Positions 43,237 through 55,462 of a stretch of 64,000 bases of DNA are shown piece by piece (position 1 is the first letter of the stretch; every line of letters starts with the position of its first letter). This stretch comes from Pseudomonadota bacterium (GTDB taxonomy: Bacteria; Desulfobacterota; Binatia; UBA9968). A model generated the notes under the pieces. It searched no databases and was not told the DNA's origin. It saw nothing but the letters and a program-made list of their open reading frames with translations. Position numbers and translations under genes: made by a program. The DNA is taken from positions 124,001 to 188,000 of the forward strand of contig JAJPJQ010000018.1 in the NCBI GenBank assembly GCA_021324155.1, read 5' to 3'.

Positions 43237-44880
43237 ATGAAACGCAGAAATTCCATGCACCCCGATTTAATTTTGTACAACGGCAAGATTCGCAGCTTCG
43301 CGGCGAACGGCTCGACCTTCGAGGCGCTGGCGTCCGCCGGCGGGCGCATCGTCGCGACCGGCGCGTCGGACGAAATTCGGCGTCTCGCAGGGCGGGATAC
43401 GGAGCAGATTGATCTCGAAGGGCGCACGGCGATTCCCGGTCTCACGGACACGCACGTGCATCTCGCCGAGAAGGGCACCGCCGAGATGGAGTTCGTCGAC
43501 TGCCGGGATTTTTACACCGAGACTTACTCGATCGGCGACATTCTCCAGACGCTCGCGAAGCGCGCCGCCGAGACGCCGAAAGGCTCGTGGATCGTCGCGC
43601 ACGGGAGCCCGATGCAGGACTTCCGCCTGAAGGAGAAGCACTTTCCAGACCGGCACGATCTCGACCGCGCGATTCCCGATCATCCCGTCTCGATCTCCTT
43701 CGGCGCGCACATCACGATTGCCAATACGCTGGCGCTCAAATTGGCGAAGATCACAAAGGACAGCGCCGACCCTGCGGGCGGCGCGATCCGCAAGGACCCG
43801 CAGACCGGCGAGCCGACCGGCGAGCTGCACGAGCGCGCACAGCTCCTTCTCAGAAAAGCCGCGCCGGTATTTAGCTACCTGCAATTAAAAGACGGCATCG
43901 TCTATGCGCTCAACCAATGCCTCGAGCGCGGCGTTACGACGGTGCACGACATCGTGCGCTCGGGCGAGCCTGTGCGCGCGTACCAGGAAATTTTCAAGGA
44001 AGGGAAGCTCCCCGCGCGCGTGAGCCTGCTCCCGCGGGTGATCGAGTCATTCATCGAATCGAAGAGCCTGATCGAGCTGGGCTTGATCACGGGCTTCGGC
44101 AACGAATGGCTGCGCGTCGGCGGCGTCAAGATGAGCATCGACGGCGGCATCACCGGCCGCAACGCCTGCTTCTACGATCCCTACGAGGACGACGAGCATA
44201 ACTGCGGCATCATCCGCATCGAGCAGGACGAGCTCAACGAGACCGTCCTGCGCTGCCACACGGCGGGGCTGCGCTGCTGCGTGCACGCGATCGGCGACCG
44301 CGCGTTCGACATGGCGCTCGGCGCGTACGAGAATGCGATCGAGAAGTCGCCGCGCAAGGATCACCGCCACCGCATCGAGCACATGGGCAATTGGCTCGCG
44401 TCGCCCGAGCGCATGCAGCGCATGGTGCGCTCCGGCATCATCGCGATCCCGAACATCGCCATCGGCTACTACGTCGGCGACGCGATTCTCGACTGCGTCG
44501 GCGAGAAGCGCCTCACCAAGGCGTTCCCGTTCCGCACGCTGCTCAAGAACGGCGTCATCATCGCCGGCGGCTCGGACTCGCCGGGTTACTGGCCGGTCGA
44601 TCCGCTGCGCGACATCGCCGCTTGCGTGTCGCGGCGAATGCGCTGGGGCGATGTGTGGATTCCGGAAGAGCGAATCTCGCTGCAAGAGGCGTTCGCGATG
44701 CACACGACGACGGCTGCCTACGTCGGCTTCGAGGAGAACGACAAGGGCACGCTGGAAGTCGGCAAACTCGCCGACATCGCCGTCTGCGCCGAGGATCCGT
44801 TCGTGATTCAGCCGGAAAAGATCAAAGACCTTAAAGTAGAGATGACCATTGTAGGCGGGGAGGTGGGCTATAGAGCCTAA
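43237..44880 (+). CDS. Amidohydrolase-3 family metal-dependent hydrolase (N-substituted formamide deformylase/YtcJ type)
   Basis: A 547-residue protein with the composite barrel of the amidohydrolase-3 group. First metal site TDTHVHLAEKG, later HAIGDRAFDMA and HRIEHMGNW (His), and AGGSDSPGYWPVDP (Asp) are all present. These enzymes hydrolyse N-acyl or formamide bonds, and members are often named AepA or YtcJ. The strong Shine-Dalgarno supports ATG 43237 over ATG 43255. No signal peptide, so cytoplasmic. It stands alone between two divergent or opposing genes. Confidence 0.87.
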   Translation: MKRRNSMHPDLILYNGKIRSFAANGSTFEALASAGGRIVATGASDEIRRLAGRDTEQIDLEGRTAIPGLTDTHVHLAEKGTAEMEFVDCRDFYTETYSIGDILQTLAKRAAETPKGSWIVAHGSPMQDFRLKEKHFPDRHDLDRAIPDHPVSISFGAHITIANTLALKLAKITKDSADPAGGAIRKDPQTGEPTGELHERAQLLLRKAAPVFSYLQLKDGIVYALNQCLERGVTTVHDIVRSGEPVRAYQEIFKEGKLPARVSLLPRVIESFIESKSLIELGLITGFGNEWLRVGGVKMSIDGGITGRNACFYDPYEDDEHNCGIIRIEQDELNETVLRCHTAGLRCCVHAIGDRAFDMALGAYENAIEKSPRKDHRHRIEHMGNWLASPERMQRMVRSGIIAIPNIAIGYYVGDAILDCVGEKRLTKAFPFRTLLKNGVIIAGGSDSPGYWPVDPLRDIAACVSRRMRWGDVWIPEERISLQEAFAMHTTTAAYVGFEENDKGTLEVGKLADIAVCAEDPFVIQPEKIKDLKVEMTIVGGEVGYRA

Positions 44881-44919
44881 TGTAGGTTTAACTTCTAATC
44901 AATTGCCTTACCCGTAGGA

Positions 44920-45153
44920 CTATTGCTTCTTGACCAAATCGTAACCACGGACGTGCATGCAGCGTAAATACATATTCTGCATATCCATGTTTGCCCCTAC
45001 TGTTGCCGGTCCACCTGGGAATGCGTATCGCGCATCGCGTTCGCATTCGTAGCTCTCTCGCTGAAAATCTACCTGCGTTTTTCCCAGCGGGATAGTCCAC
45101 TCAAGCTGTCCGCAGCTGGCGAGCAGGATGAGCGATAGCAGCATCCGTCTCAT
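44920..45153 (-). CDS. Small lipoprotein of unknown function
   Basis: A 77-residue protein starting MRRMLLSLILLASCGQLE. LLASC fits a lipobox with Cys14 as the lipidated residue, so the mature part of about 63 residues is probably anchored to a membrane. The mature part has four more or less conserved features: KTQVDFQRESYECERDA, and further Cys in YLRCMHVRGYDL. Small lipoproteins of this shape are widespread but uncharacterised. GAGCAAAGG is just upstream of ATG 45153, and a second ATG at 45144 is possible. It follows the second peptide-type binding protein by 85 bases. Confidence 0.6.
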   Translation of the reverse strand: MRRMLLSLILLASCGQLEWTIPLGKTQVDFQRESYECERDARYAFPGGPATVGANMDMQNMYLRCMHVRGYDLVKKQ

Positions 45154-45238
45154 CCTTTGCTCCTTTGGTTCACGAGCCACATCGGAATTCTGCCGTAGAG
45201 GCAGGCAGCACGGCCCTTGCTTCTTCAACGAAGCCTCA

Positions 45239-46777
45239 TCACTTCACCGCCATATCCCAGGTCAGCACTTTCTCGTCCGGCCTAATCTTCCAGTTCACGT
45301 TCTTCGCCATGGCGTAAATATCCGCCAGGTTGTAGAGCGGGATGTAAGGCACCTCGTCCATGAGGATCTTCCCCGCCTGCTGCAGGAATGCCGTGCGTTT
45401 TTTCATGTCCGGTGTCTTCTGCTCCTCCTCGACCAGCTTGTCGAACTCGGGATTGCTGTAGTTTGTTCGCTTGGTCGTGCCGGTGCGGAAATATTGATCG
45501 TAGAGCGTATCGGCGTCCGTCAGCGAGCCCCGGCCAATATAATAGAAGGGGAGCTTGCCGCCGTTGACGCCCGTCGTCTCCCAGAAGGTCGCCCATTCCT
45601 GCGATACCACATCGACGCGGAATCCCCCTTTCGCCATCTGGGCGGCGACGACCTGACAGACCTCGGTGTCTTTCGGATAGCGGCCAGCCGAGTAATAGAG
45701 CTTGATGTCGCAGCCGTTCGGGTAGCCTGCGGCGGCGAGCAACTCCTGGGATTTTTTTGGATCGTAGGGGTAGCGCTTGAGCTTGGGATCGGCGCCGACG
45801 ACGTTGGAGCCCACCGGCCCATGGTTGGCGTAGCCAATGCCTTCGAAGATGTTCTTGACGATGGAATCGGCGTCGACGGCGTAATTCGCCGCCTGACGCA
45901 CGAGCTTGTTGTCGAATGGCTTGTACGCGACGTTGAAGGCGAGGAGGAACATGCGCAGCCCTTCGACTTTGTCGACCTTAACGCGCGGATGTTTTTCCAG
46001 ACGCGCGACCTCGTGCACGGGGACGTTGTTGATGAAGTCGCACTGGCCCGATTCGAGCGCGGCGAGGCGCGCGGCGTCCTCGGTGACCTTCTTGAATACG
46101 GCTTCTTTGACGTTCGCCTTTCCGCCCCAATAATCGTCGTTGCGCGTGAAGACGAAATTGCCGCCGCGCTGGTAGCTCACGAAGCGATACGCGCCGGTTC
46201 CGATCGGGTGCTGCTCCCACTCGGCGCCGTATTTCTCGACCGCAGCTTTGTTGATGATGAAGCGGTTTTCCAGCCGGTCGAGGAAGATCGCGAGCGGCTG
46301 CTTGGTGATGAAGATCGCGGTAAGATCGTCGGGCGTCTGGATCTCGGTGACGTCCTTGAAGTTCGAGCCCTGCAGGCTGCCGCTCTTCTCGTCCTTCATG
46401 CGCTCGATCGAGAACGCGACGTCCTTGGCCGTGAGCGGCGCGCCGTTGTGAAACTTAATCCCTTTCTTGAGCTTTATGACCCAGCGTTTACCGTCGAATT
46501 GCCACGAGTCGGCGAGGATGCCGTCGTAGTCCTTCTTCTTGTAGTTGTATTCGACGAGCGGCTCGAAGACATGCTGCCACTGTCCGTAGATCGGGCTCGA
46601 GCTGTGCTTATACGGATTCATGTTATCGGCGACGCTGGAATGATAAATCGTCACGCGGTCGCGCGTAGCGGCGAAGGCATCGCGCACGAACGCGGGCGCG
46701 ACGGCGGCGCCGATCGCGGCCGCGGCGCTGTTTTTGAGAAACTGTCTGCGGCTCATGCCGCGGGTCGATTTGTTCAT
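45239..46777 (-). CDS. Dipeptide-type ABC transporter substrate-binding protein with Tat signal
   Basis: A 512-residue SBP_bac_5 protein. The leader has a twin-arginine motif SRRQFLKNSAAAAIG at residues 9-23, indicating Tat export and cleavage near DAFAA. Domain motifs are FEPLVEYNYKKKDYDGILADSW, KFHNGAPLTAKDVAFSIE and the C-terminal DEVPYIPLYNLADIYAM. GAGGAGACAGT precedes the ATG. It is downstream of the two permeases on the minus strand. Its ligand may be a peptide or another organic compound. Confidence 0.88.
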   Translation of the reverse strand: MNKSTRGMSRRQFLKNSAAAAIGAAVAPAFVRDAFAATRDRVTIYHSSVADNMNPYKHSSSPIYGQWQHVFEPLVEYNYKKKDYDGILADSWQFDGKRWVIKLKKGIKFHNGAPLTAKDVAFSIERMKDEKSGSLQGSNFKDVTEIQTPDDLTAIFITKQPLAIFLDRLENRFIINKAAVEKYGAEWEQHPIGTGAYRFVSYQRGGNFVFTRNDDYWGGKANVKEAVFKKVTEDAARLAALESGQCDFINNVPVHEVARLEKHPRVKVDKVEGLRMFLLAFNVAYKPFDNKLVRQAANYAVDADSIVKNIFEGIGYANHGPVGSNVVGADPKLKRYPYDPKKSQELLAAAGYPNGCDIKLYYSAGRYPKDTEVCQVVAAQMAKGGFRVDVVSQEWATFWETTGVNGGKLPFYYIGRGSLTDADTLYDQYFRTGTTKRTNYSNPEFDKLVEEEQKTPDMKKRTAFLQQAGKILMDEVPYIPLYNLADIYAMAKNVNWKIRPDEKVLTWDMAVK

Positions 46778-46801
46778 ACTGTCTCCTCGCTGCCGCTTCT
46801 T

Positions 46802-47638
46802 TTATTGTCTTTGCAGTTTGGGGTCAAACAGGTCCCTGAGGCCGTCTCCCAGGAGGTTTATACCGAAAACGGTGATGAAAATCGCTAGGCCGGGGAAGAT
46901 CGTGAGCCATGGCGCGCGCGTCATGTAGCTGCGCCCTTCGCTCAGCATCGAGCCCCAGGTCGGTATGTAAGCCGGCACGCCGAGCCCCAGAAAGCTGAGG
47001 CTCGCCTCGGAGATGATGACAATCGCCATCGCGAAGGTCGCGACCACGGTCACGCTCGGCAGCGTATTCGGCGCGATGTGTCGCAGTAGAATGTAGAAGT
47101 CCTTGGCGCCGAGAGCGCGCGCGGCGGTGATGAAATCCCGCTCTTTTAGAGACAAGACCTCGCCGCGCACCACGCGGCAATACTGCACCCAGCGGCTCAT
47201 CATCAAGGCCAGGATGATATTCACCACGCCTTGACCGAGGAAAGCCATCAATGCGATCGCGAGAAGGAGAAAAGGGAAGGCGAGGAATATCTCAGTCACT
47301 TTGCTCACGAGTTCATCGACGCCTTTCCCGAAGTAGCCCGCGACGCCGCCGAGAATACAGCCCAGGAGTCCCGCGAGAATAACCGTTGTCGCACCGACGA
47401 GGAGGGAGATGCGCGAGCCGTAGATGATCCGGCTCAGGATGTCGCGGCCGAGATTATCCGTTCCGAGCCAGTATCTCGCCGCCGCGCCGCCGGCCCATGC
47501 CGGCGGCTGCAGGCGCGCTTCGAGCCGCTGCTCCTGCGGATCGTAGGGCGCGATCATCGGCGCCGCGACGCCGCAGACGATCAGCCCTACGAGAATCATC
47601 CCACCGGCGAAAACTTTGAAATAGCGAAAGCGCCGCAT
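46802..47638 (-). CDS. ABC transporter permease, DppC type
   Basis: A 278-residue permease starting MRRFRYFKVFAGGMILVGL. It has YWLGTDNLGRDILSRIIYGSR and the EAA-type loop ITAARALGAKDFYILLRH. ATG 47638 overlaps the stop of the DppB-type gene (TAATG), so the two are coupled. With the upstream permease it would form the membrane part of the second peptide-type importer, which has no ATPase gene here. Confidence 0.9.
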   Translation of the reverse strand: MRRFRYFKVFAGGMILVGLIVCGVAAPMIAPYDPQEQRLEARLQPPAWAGGAAARYWLGTDNLGRDILSRIIYGSRISLLVGATTVILAGLLGCILGGVAGYFGKGVDELVSKVTEIFLAFPFLLLAIALMAFLGQGVVNIILALMMSRWVQYCRVVRGEVLSLKERDFITAARALGAKDFYILLRHIAPNTLPSVTVVATFAMAIVIISEASLSFLGLGVPAYIPTWGSMLSEGRSYMTRAPWLTIFPGLAIFITVFGINLLGDGLRDLFDPKLQRQ

Positions 47639-48630
47639 TAAAGTTTGATCCTCGGATCGATGAACGTATACACGACGTCGACCAGAAGATTGACGGCGAA
47701 GTAAATGACGCCGAAGAATAGGATCAGCACCTGCGTCAGCCGGTAATCGCGGGCGGAGATCGACTGGATCAGGAGATCGCCGATTCCGGGATAGGAGAAA
47801 ACCGTCTCGGTGATGACCGAGCCGTTCAGCAGCGCGCCGAGCTGAAGGCCGAGGATCGTTACGACCGTGATGAGCGCGTTGCGCAGAATATGGCGCCAGA
47901 TGACGGCGCGCTCGCTGAGGCCCTTGGCGCGCGCCGTCATGACGTAATCCTGGCGCATCATTTCGAGAACGCTCGACCGCGTGATGCGCGTCACGATCGC
48001 CGCGAGCGCCGTACCGAGTGTAATCGCGGGCATCAGCAGATGCTTCACCGCGCTCCAGAACGCGGCCATGTTTCCCATAAGCAGGCTGTCCAATAAATAA
48101 AATCCGGTTATCGCTTGAACCTCGAGGCCGTACTCGATCCGGCCCGCGACAGGAAGCAGGTTCCACCGGCCGCCGAGAAAATAGATCAGCATGATGCCGA
48201 GCCAGAAGTTCGGCAGCGAGACGCCGATCAGCGCCATGCTCGTCCCGGCATGATCGACGAGCGTGTCGCGCTTGACGGCCGAGTACACGCCGATGGGGAT
48301 CGAAATCAAAATCGCGACGATGAGGCTGATCGTGGCGAGTTCGATTGTCGCGGGCAGCCGCTCGAGGACGAGCTTCATCACGGGCTCGCCGAACTTAAGC
48401 GAGCGCCCGAAATCGCCGACCATCGCGCGCGAGATGAACTGCCAGTACTGCATCGCGAGCGGCTCGTCGAGCCCCCATTCGTGGCGAACGCGCGCGACAT
48501 CCTCCGGCGTCGCGTTTTCGCCCAGAAGCAAGTAGACCGGATCGCCCGGCGCGAGGTGCATCAGCAGAAAGACGATGAAGGAAATGCCGAGAAGAACCGG
48601 TATCGCTCCGATGAGGCGCCGTCCGATCAT
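47638..48630 (-). CDS. ABC transporter permease, DppB type
   Basis: A 330-residue permease with the family start MIGRRLIGAIPVLLGISFIVF, HLAPGDPVYLLLG, and the coupling loop TARAKGLSERAVIWRHILRN. It lies 12 bases after the aminotransferase on the minus strand. The order aminotransferase, DppB, DppC, binding protein suggests one operon for uptake and amine conversion of the same nitrogenous substrate. Confidence 0.9.
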   Translation of the reverse strand: MIGRRLIGAIPVLLGISFIVFLLMHLAPGDPVYLLLGENATPEDVARVRHEWGLDEPLAMQYWQFISRAMVGDFGRSLKFGEPVMKLVLERLPATIELATISLIVAILISIPIGVYSAVKRDTLVDHAGTSMALIGVSLPNFWLGIMLIYFLGGRWNLLPVAGRIEYGLEVQAITGFYLLDSLLMGNMAAFWSAVKHLLMPAITLGTALAAIVTRITRSSVLEMMRQDYVMTARAKGLSERAVIWRHILRNALITVVTILGLQLGALLNGSVITETVFSYPGIGDLLIQSISARDYRLTQVLILFFGVIYFAVNLLVDVVYTFIDPRIKL

Positions 48631-48642
48631 GGGAGGCGAGTG

Positions 48643-49926
<1,284 letters not shown>

Positions 49927-49932
49927 CTTGCC

Positions 49933-50787
49933 TCAGTGGCGGCGTAGAAAGTCGAGAATGGGTGGGTGGCCTTTCTCGGGCATCTCTCGCAGATAGCCGT
50001 GCTTGCCGCCTTCGACGAGCACCAGCTCGGCGCCCGCGATTTTCTTTACCAGGGCGCGGGACGATTCCACGTGGCTCCCGGTGCCGCCTTCGTGCGTGTC
50101 TTTGCTGCCGACGATCACAAGCGTCGGAGCTTTGATATTTTGTACAATGTCGGTCGTCTCGTGGCATTGGCGCGCGACGACGTGACGCAGATAGCATTTG
50201 AGCGGCGGCACCTCGTCGACGATGAGATCCTGGAACTGCTTTACGACTTCCGGATGGCCCTTCATGAACTCGTCGCTGAACATGAAACCCGGACCCCAGT
50301 GGTCGTGCTGGTATTTTTCATAGCCTTTGCTGATCATCTCGTAGGCGGCGTCGAGCGGCACGCCGCGAGGATAATCCGTGAGCGTGTCGCTGTACTTGCC
50401 CGAGCCGGTCCCGGACAAGACGAGACTTCGGACCTTCTCCGGATGATCGAGCGCGATCCATTGCGCGACGCGCCCGCCCATCGAGTGGCCCATGATGTGC
50501 GCGCGTTTGATATCGAGAGCGTCCATGAGCGCGGCGCAATCCTGGGCGAATAATCGAGTCGAGTAGGCGACGTCGGGCTTATCGCTGCGGCCGAGGCCGC
50601 GGTGGTCGTAGATGAGTACCTGATAATATTTCGAGAACTCCGGCACCTGGAAGACGCGCCAGGGCGCGAGGCTGATGCCCGTGCCGGCGACGAGCACGAG
50701 CGGGTCGCCTTTGCCGTAGAGCTCGTAGTACAGGTTGACGCCGTTGACGTTGACTTTGCCGCTTTTGACCGGCTTGGGGCCTTCCAT
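49933..50787 (-). CDS. Alpha/beta hydrolase
   Basis: A 284-residue hydrolase with the oxyanion region LVAGTGISLAPW, the nucleophile motif GHSMGGRVAQ and the catalytic His near EGGKHGYLREMPEKGH. This family includes ring-cleavage-product C-C hydrolases, esterases and 3-oxoadipate enol-lactonases, and the sequence looks most like the enol-lactonase/meta-cleavage hydrolase group, though not firmly. It has GGAGGAACG before ATG 50787. It is the first gene of the minus-strand group ending at 44920. Confidence 0.82.
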   Translation of the reverse strand: MEGPKPVKSGKVNVNGVNLYYELYGKGDPLVLVAGTGISLAPWRVFQVPEFSKYYQVLIYDHRGLGRSDKPDVAYSTRLFAQDCAALMDALDIKRAHIMGHSMGGRVAQWIALDHPEKVRSLVLSGTGSGKYSDTLTDYPRGVPLDAAYEMISKGYEKYQHDHWGPGFMFSDEFMKGHPEVVKQFQDLIVDEVPPLKCYLRHVVARQCHETTDIVQNIKAPTLVIVGSKDTHEGGTGSHVESSRALVKKIAGAELVLVEGGKHGYLREMPEKGHPPILDFLRRH

Positions 50788-50811
50788 CGTTCCTCCGGAA
50801 TGATGAGAAAA

Positions 50812-50840
50812 ACGCTATCGAATCCGAAATTCACTGTCAA
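50812..50840 (-). promoter_or_regulatory. Candidate sigma-70 promoter for the hydrolase-aminotransferase-importer operon
   Basis: On the minus strand TTGACA (50840-50835) is followed 17 bases on by TAGCGT (50817-50812), 25 bases upstream of ATG 50787. The -35 is perfect while the -10 is weak. It lies in the 71-base gap after the RND outer-membrane gene. Confidence 0.35.
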
Positions 50841-50858
50841 TGAGCGTGCGCGGAATTG

Positions 50859-52322
50859 TTACTGGGCCGTCGCCCATTCGGCATCGGCGAGTTTCCACCC
50901 GCCGCCCAACGCGCGGTAAAGCTGGACAATGACGACCAGCTGCTGGAGCTGGGTCTGCGCGAGGGCGTTTTCCGCGGGGAAGAGTTGTTGCTGGGCTTCG
51001 AGTACTTCGAAGTAACTCGACAACCCCGCGATGTAGCGCTGGGTTGAGACGCTGACCGATTCTTGCAGATCGGCCACGGCGCGGGCCTGCTGGGCGCGCA
51101 CCTCGGTCAGTTTCTGCCGCGAGACGAGTGCGTTGGATACCTCATGGAATGCGTTCAGAGCCGTCTGCTCGTAGCGGATGCGAGATTCTTCCCACTCGGA
51201 CTTGAATTGCTGGTATTGCCCGACCAGGCGGCCGCCTTGAAAAAGCGGCCCCGCAAGCGATGCAGCGGCCGACCAGACTCTGTTTTTGCCGGAAGTAATC
51301 GCGGACAGCTGCGGACTTGCGAAGCCGAATAGGCCGGTGAGGTCCAGGCGCGGAAAGAAGTCCGCAATCGCTACGCCGATGCGCGCGTTGGCGGAAACGA
51401 TCTGCTGCTCGGCCTGGCGGATATCCGGCCGGCGCTCGAGAAGATCGGAGGGGATGCCCGCGGGCACCTCCGGCGGCAGCCGCTGCGCCGTCAACGCCGC
51501 GCCGCGCGTTACCGGCGCCGGCGGACGGCCGATCAGGAGGTTGATCTGATTCTCCTTGAGCACGATGAGCCGCTCGAGGTTCGGCACCTCGGCAGCGGTT
51601 TGAGCGAGCGATGCGGAAGCGCGCGCCGTCTCCAGCCGCGACGCAACGCCGCCCTCGAGCCGGCGACGGAAGATATCGAGGCTGTCGCGAAAGCTCTCGG
51701 TCGTGCGTAGCGCGATCTCGCGCTGGAGATCGAGCTCGAGCAGCTCGAAATAGGCCTGGGCGACGTCGCTGACGAGAGAGAGCATCACGCCGCGGCGCGC
51801 CTCCTCGTTGACGAGGATCTGCGCGCGCGCGGCTTCGTCGGCGCGGCGAATGCGGCCCCAGAGATCTATCTCCCAGGAGGCGTTCAAGAGACCGGCGAAT
51901 GCATTGACCGTCAGGCCGGCGGTCGATGCGACGCGGCCGTTGACGGCGTTTTTGCCGCGACCGGTGTCGCCTTCGTAGCCGACCTGCGGGAAGAGCTCCG
52001 AGCGGACCTGCACGGCAACGGCGCGCGCCTGCTCGATGCGCTGCACCGCGAGGAGCAAATCGTAATTATTAGCAAGCGCGTCTTTGATCAAAGATGCGAG
52101 CGCGGGGTCGTTGAAGACTTCCCACCAGGGCAGGTCGGCGATCGACGCCTGTTCGGCGGCACCCTCTTGGCCGCGAAACCCCTGAGGAGCGGCGACTTGC
52201 GGACGCTTATAGTTCGGACCGAGGGCGCAGGCGTATAGGACGACCATTGCCGTGATGGCGGCCAAAGCGGGCGTGATCCGATGCGTTCTAACCCTCCTCA
52301 CCACGTCGACTCCGCAATTCAT
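50859..52322 (-). CDS. RND efflux outer-membrane lipoprotein (NodT/OprM type)
   Basis: A 487-residue outer-membrane channel protein with a lipoprotein signal: [12 protein letters not shown] contains the lipobox and the conserved GPxYxRP sequence of this family. The following repeats (coiled-coil helices with [23 protein letters not shown]) are the TolC-type alpha-hairpins. Its ATG overlaps the inner-membrane pump stop (ATGA at 52322-52319), so all three pump parts come from one message. It forms the exit duct. Confidence 0.9.
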   Translation of the reverse strand: MNCGVDVVRRVRTHRITPALAAITAMVVLYACALGPNYKRPQVAAPQGFRGQEGAAEQASIADLPWWEVFNDPALASLIKDALANNYDLLLAVQRIEQARAVAVQVRSELFPQVGYEGDTGRGKNAVNGRVASTAGLTVNAFAGLLNASWEIDLWGRIRRADEAARAQILVNEEARRGVMLSLVSDVAQAYFELLELDLQREIALRTTESFRDSLDIFRRRLEGGVASRLETARASASLAQTAAEVPNLERLIVLKENQINLLIGRPPAPVTRGAALTAQRLPPEVPAGIPSDLLERRPDIRQAEQQIVSANARIGVAIADFFPRLDLTGLFGFASPQLSAITSGKNRVWSAAASLAGPLFQGGRLVGQYQQFKSEWEESRIRYEQTALNAFHEVSNALVSRQKLTEVRAQQARAVADLQESVSVSTQRYIAGLSSYFEVLEAQQQLFPAENALAQTQLQQLVVIVQLYRALGGGWKLADAEWATAQ

Positions 52323-55300
52323 TCGGCCTGGGGCGTCGCAGCGGCTGGCGCATGCGCTTCTTTACGACGGCTGAGCCGCTCGACGACATAGAACGAGACT
52401 GGGATCAGAAAACTCGCGAGGATCGTGTCCGCCAGCATGCCCATGATGACGACCGTTCCGAGCGTGCGCCGCGCCGCGCTGCCGGCGCCAGCGGCCGTCC
52501 ACAGAGGCGCGCAGCCGAGGATGAAAGCGATCGACGTCATGAACAGGGGACGGCGGCGCAGTCGCATGCCCTCCAAAGCGGCTTCCATCAGGCCGCGCCC
52601 CTTCTCGAATTCCAGTTTGGCGAACTCGACGATCAGGATCGCGTTCTTCGCCGCGAGACCGATGAGCACGATAAGGCCGATCTGCGCGTAGACATCGAGC
52701 GAGAAATGGCGCATCCAAAGACCGAAGAACGCGCCGATCACCGCGATCGGCACCGTCAGCAGCACCGAAAACGGCAGCGACCAGCTTTCGTAAAGCGCCG
52801 CCTGAATGAGAAAAACGAACAGCAGCGAGAAGCCGAACACGACGCTCACGGGCGCGCTTTCCGCCGCCACTTTCTCCTGAAACGACATACCGGCGTAATC
52901 GTAGCCCATCTCGCGCGGCATCGTCTGGGCGAAGACTTCTTCCAACGCGGCCATCGCCTGCCCGGAGCTGTAGCCGGGCGCGACGCTCGCGTTGATCTGC
53001 GCGGCGCGATAGCCGTTGAAGCGGACAGTGAATTCCGGTCCGTACGTGTTGCGCATATTGATGAAACTCGAAAGCTGAACCGCCTGGCCGTCGGCGTTGC
53101 GCACGCGGAAGAGCCCCACGTTGTTCGCATCGGTGCGAAAATCGCCCTCGGCCTCGACGTAGACCTGCCACACGCGGCCGAAGCGATTAAAGAAGTTGAC
53201 GAAGACTCCGCCCATGAAAGCCTGCAAGGTGCGGTAAACGGTGGCGAGATCGACGCCTTGCTTGAGGACCTTGTCGCGGTCGACGTCGGCCAAGACCTGC
53301 GGCGCGCTCGGAACGAGCGTCGAAGAAAGAGTGGTGAACTCGGGACGCTTGCGCGCGGCTTCGAGGAAGCGGTCGGTGTTCTGCGCGAGAAAATTGATGT
53401 CCTGGCCGGAGCGGTCTTCGAGCATGAAGGTCGCGCCGCCCGAAGTTCCTATGCCGGGGATCGCCGGTGGCGCGAAGCCGAAGGCCTGCGCTTCGGGAAG
53501 CCCCGCAAGGCGCTGATTGAGATTATGGATGATATCGGCGGCTGTTAGTCCGGGGCGCTCGCCCCACGGTTTTAACGTGACAAAGAAAAACGCGTTGTAA
53601 GTCGTGTTCACGAAGCTCAACAGGCTGAAGCCGACCACAGTGTTGTAGCTTTGCACGCCGGGCGTATCCTTGAGGATCGCTTCGATACGCTTGGAGACCG
53701 CGTCGGTGCGCTGAAGCGACGACGAGACGGGAAGCTGAACGTTGACGAAGAAATAGCCCTGGTCCTCCTCCGGCAAAAACGATCGGGGTAGCACCGAGCC
53801 GAACAGACCTGCGCCGGCGGCGATGACGATCAACAGTATGACCGAGAAGATCGCCTTGTGCAGCAGCGCTTCGCTGCCGACGAGATAGCCGTGCATGACT
53901 CTCTCGAATCCGCGGTTGAACCACGCAAAAAACCGCCCGAGGATGCCGCGCGATGACTGTCGAGGGCGGAGCAGCATGGCCGAGAGCGCGGGCGATAGCG
54001 TGAGGGCGTTGAAGGCCGAGATTAGTGTAGAGATCGCGATCGTCACCGCAAACTGGTTGTTAAGCCGCCCTTGAATGCCGCCGACAAACGCGACCGGCAG
54101 AAACACTGACGCGAGAATCAACGCGATGGCGACCACCGGCCGCGAGACCTGCTCCATCGCCCGCAACGTCGCGTCGCGCGGCGAAAGGCCGCGCTCGATG
54201 TGCTGCTCGACGGCCTCGACGACGACGATCGCGTCGTCGACGACGAGCCCGATCGCGAGGACAAGCCCGAAGAGCGAGAGCGTATTGATGGAGAATCCCA
54301 GCAGCGGAAAGACCGCGAAGGTGCCGATCAGCGACACCGGGACGGCGAGCAACGGAATCAGGGTGGCGCGCCAGTTTTGCAGGAATAGAAAGACGACGAG
54401 GATGACGAGGATCAGTGCCTCGACGAGCGTCGTCACGATCTCCTTGATGCCCTCGCTCACCGCCAACGTGGTATTCAGGGAGACGGCGTAGTCGAGGTCG
54501 GAGGGAAAGCGCTGCTTGAGCTCGTCCATGAGCGCGCGCGCGCGGTCCATCGTATCGAGCGCGTTCAAGCCGGGCAGCTGATAGACGGCGATGATTGCCG
54601 AGGGCGCGCCGTTCACGCGGCCGATCTGATTGTAGATCTGCGCGCCGAGCTCGACGCGCGCGACGTCCCTTACGCGCACGATGCCGCCGTCGATGTCAGC
54701 GCGGAGCACGATCTCGCCGAATTCCTCGGCGGTAAGAAGGCGGCCCTGGGCGCGAACGGTATAGGTGAATTCCTGGCCTTTCGGCACCGGCTCGGCGCCG
54801 ATCTGCCCGGCTGGGTTGACGTTATTCTGATTCGTGATGGCGACGATGATATCGTTGACGGTAATACCCTTGCTGGCCAGCGTATCGGGCCGGACCCACA
54901 AGCGCATCGCGTACTGTCCTGCCCCAAAGATAGACACCTGTCCGATGCCGGGCACGCGGCTCATCGGATCGTTGATGTTGATGTAGGCGTAGTTGGCGAG
55001 AAACGTTGCATCGTAGGTCCCTTTCGGCGAATAGAGCGAGAAAAGCGCTAGCGGACTCGTCGCCGACTTGCGAATCGTCACTCCCTGGTTGCGCACGTCG
55101 AGCGGCAGCTGCGACTCCGCCTGCAGGTAGCGCATCTGCGTGAGAATCTGGTCCGTGTTCGGGTCCGTGCTGACGTCGAAATCGACCCGCAGCCGCATGA
55201 GGCCGCTGGCGGAGTTGACCGACTGCATGTAGAGCATGTTATCTACGCCCTGCATCTGCTGCTCGATCGGCGTTGCGACCGATTGCTCGACAGTGATCGC

Positions 55301-55459
55301 GTCCGCGCCGACATAGGTGGCCTGGAGGAAGATCTCCGGCGGGGCGACGTTAGGAAGCTGCGCGATGGGAAGACGGACTAGCGAGACCAGACCGACGATC
55401 ACCGTGATGATCGAAATGACGATCGCAATGATCGGATGATAGACGAAGAATCGCGGCAT
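52319..55459 (-). CDS. RND efflux transporter inner-membrane pump (HAE1/AcrB type)
   Basis: A 1046-residue pump with 12 predicted helices and two large periplasmic loops. It starts [19 protein letters not shown], keeps the proton-relay Asp-Asp in [20 protein letters not shown] and the Lys in [15 protein letters not shown], and has the drug-binding loop signature of HAE1. It exports hydrophobic or amphiphilic compounds using the proton gradient. It lies 3 bases downstream of the periplasmic adaptor gene. Given the aromatic theme, self-protection against hydrophobic substrates would make sense, but that is inference. Confidence 0.94.
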   Translation of the reverse strand: MPRFFVYHPIIAIVISIITVIVGLVSLVRLPIAQLPNVAPPEIFLQATYVGADAITVEQSVATPIEQQMQGVDNMLYMQSVNSASGLMRLRVDFDVSTDPNTDQILTQMRYLQAESQLPLDVRNQGVTIRKSATSPLALFSLYSPKGTYDATFLANYAYININDPMSRVPGIGQVSIFGAGQYAMRLWVRPDTLASKGITVNDIIVAITNQNNVNPAGQIGAEPVPKGQEFTYTVRAQGRLLTAEEFGEIVLRADIDGGIVRVRDVARVELGAQIYNQIGRVNGAPSAIIAVYQLPGLNALDTMDRARALMDELKQRFPSDLDYAVSLNTTLAVSEGIKEIVTTLVEALILVILVVFLFLQNWRATLIPLLAVPVSLIGTFAVFPLLGFSINTLSLFGLVLAIGLVVDDAIVVVEAVEQHIERGLSPRDATLRAMEQVSRPVVAIALILASVFLPVAFVGGIQGRLNNQFAVTIAISTLISAFNALTLSPALSAMLLRPRQSSRGILGRFFAWFNRGFERVMHGYLVGSEALLHKAIFSVILLIVIAAGAGLFGSVLPRSFLPEEDQGYFFVNVQLPVSSSLQRTDAVSKRIEAILKDTPGVQSYNTVVGFSLLSFVNTTYNAFFFVTLKPWGERPGLTAADIIHNLNQRLAGLPEAQAFGFAPPAIPGIGTSGGATFMLEDRSGQDINFLAQNTDRFLEAARKRPEFTTLSSTLVPSAPQVLADVDRDKVLKQGVDLATVYRTLQAFMGGVFVNFFNRFGRVWQVYVEAEGDFRTDANNVGLFRVRNADGQAVQLSSFINMRNTYGPEFTVRFNGYRAAQINASVAPGYSSGQAMAALEEVFAQTMPREMGYDYAGMSFQEKVAAESAPVSVVFGFSLLFVFLIQAALYESWSLPFSVLLTVPIAVIGAFFGLWMRHFSLDVYAQIGLIVLIGLAAKNAILIVEFAKLEFEKGRGLMEAALEGMRLRRRPLFMTSIAFILGCAPLWTAAGAGSAARRTLGTVVIMGMLADTILASFLIPVSFYVVERLSRRKEAHAPAAATPQAE

Positions 55460-55462
55460 GGT

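Noticed and set aside
45128-46888. A 586-codon plus-strand frame opposite the Tat-exported binding protein
   Set aside because: The minus-strand reading gives a complete SBP_bac_5 protein with a Tat leader; the plus-strand frame is its shadow.
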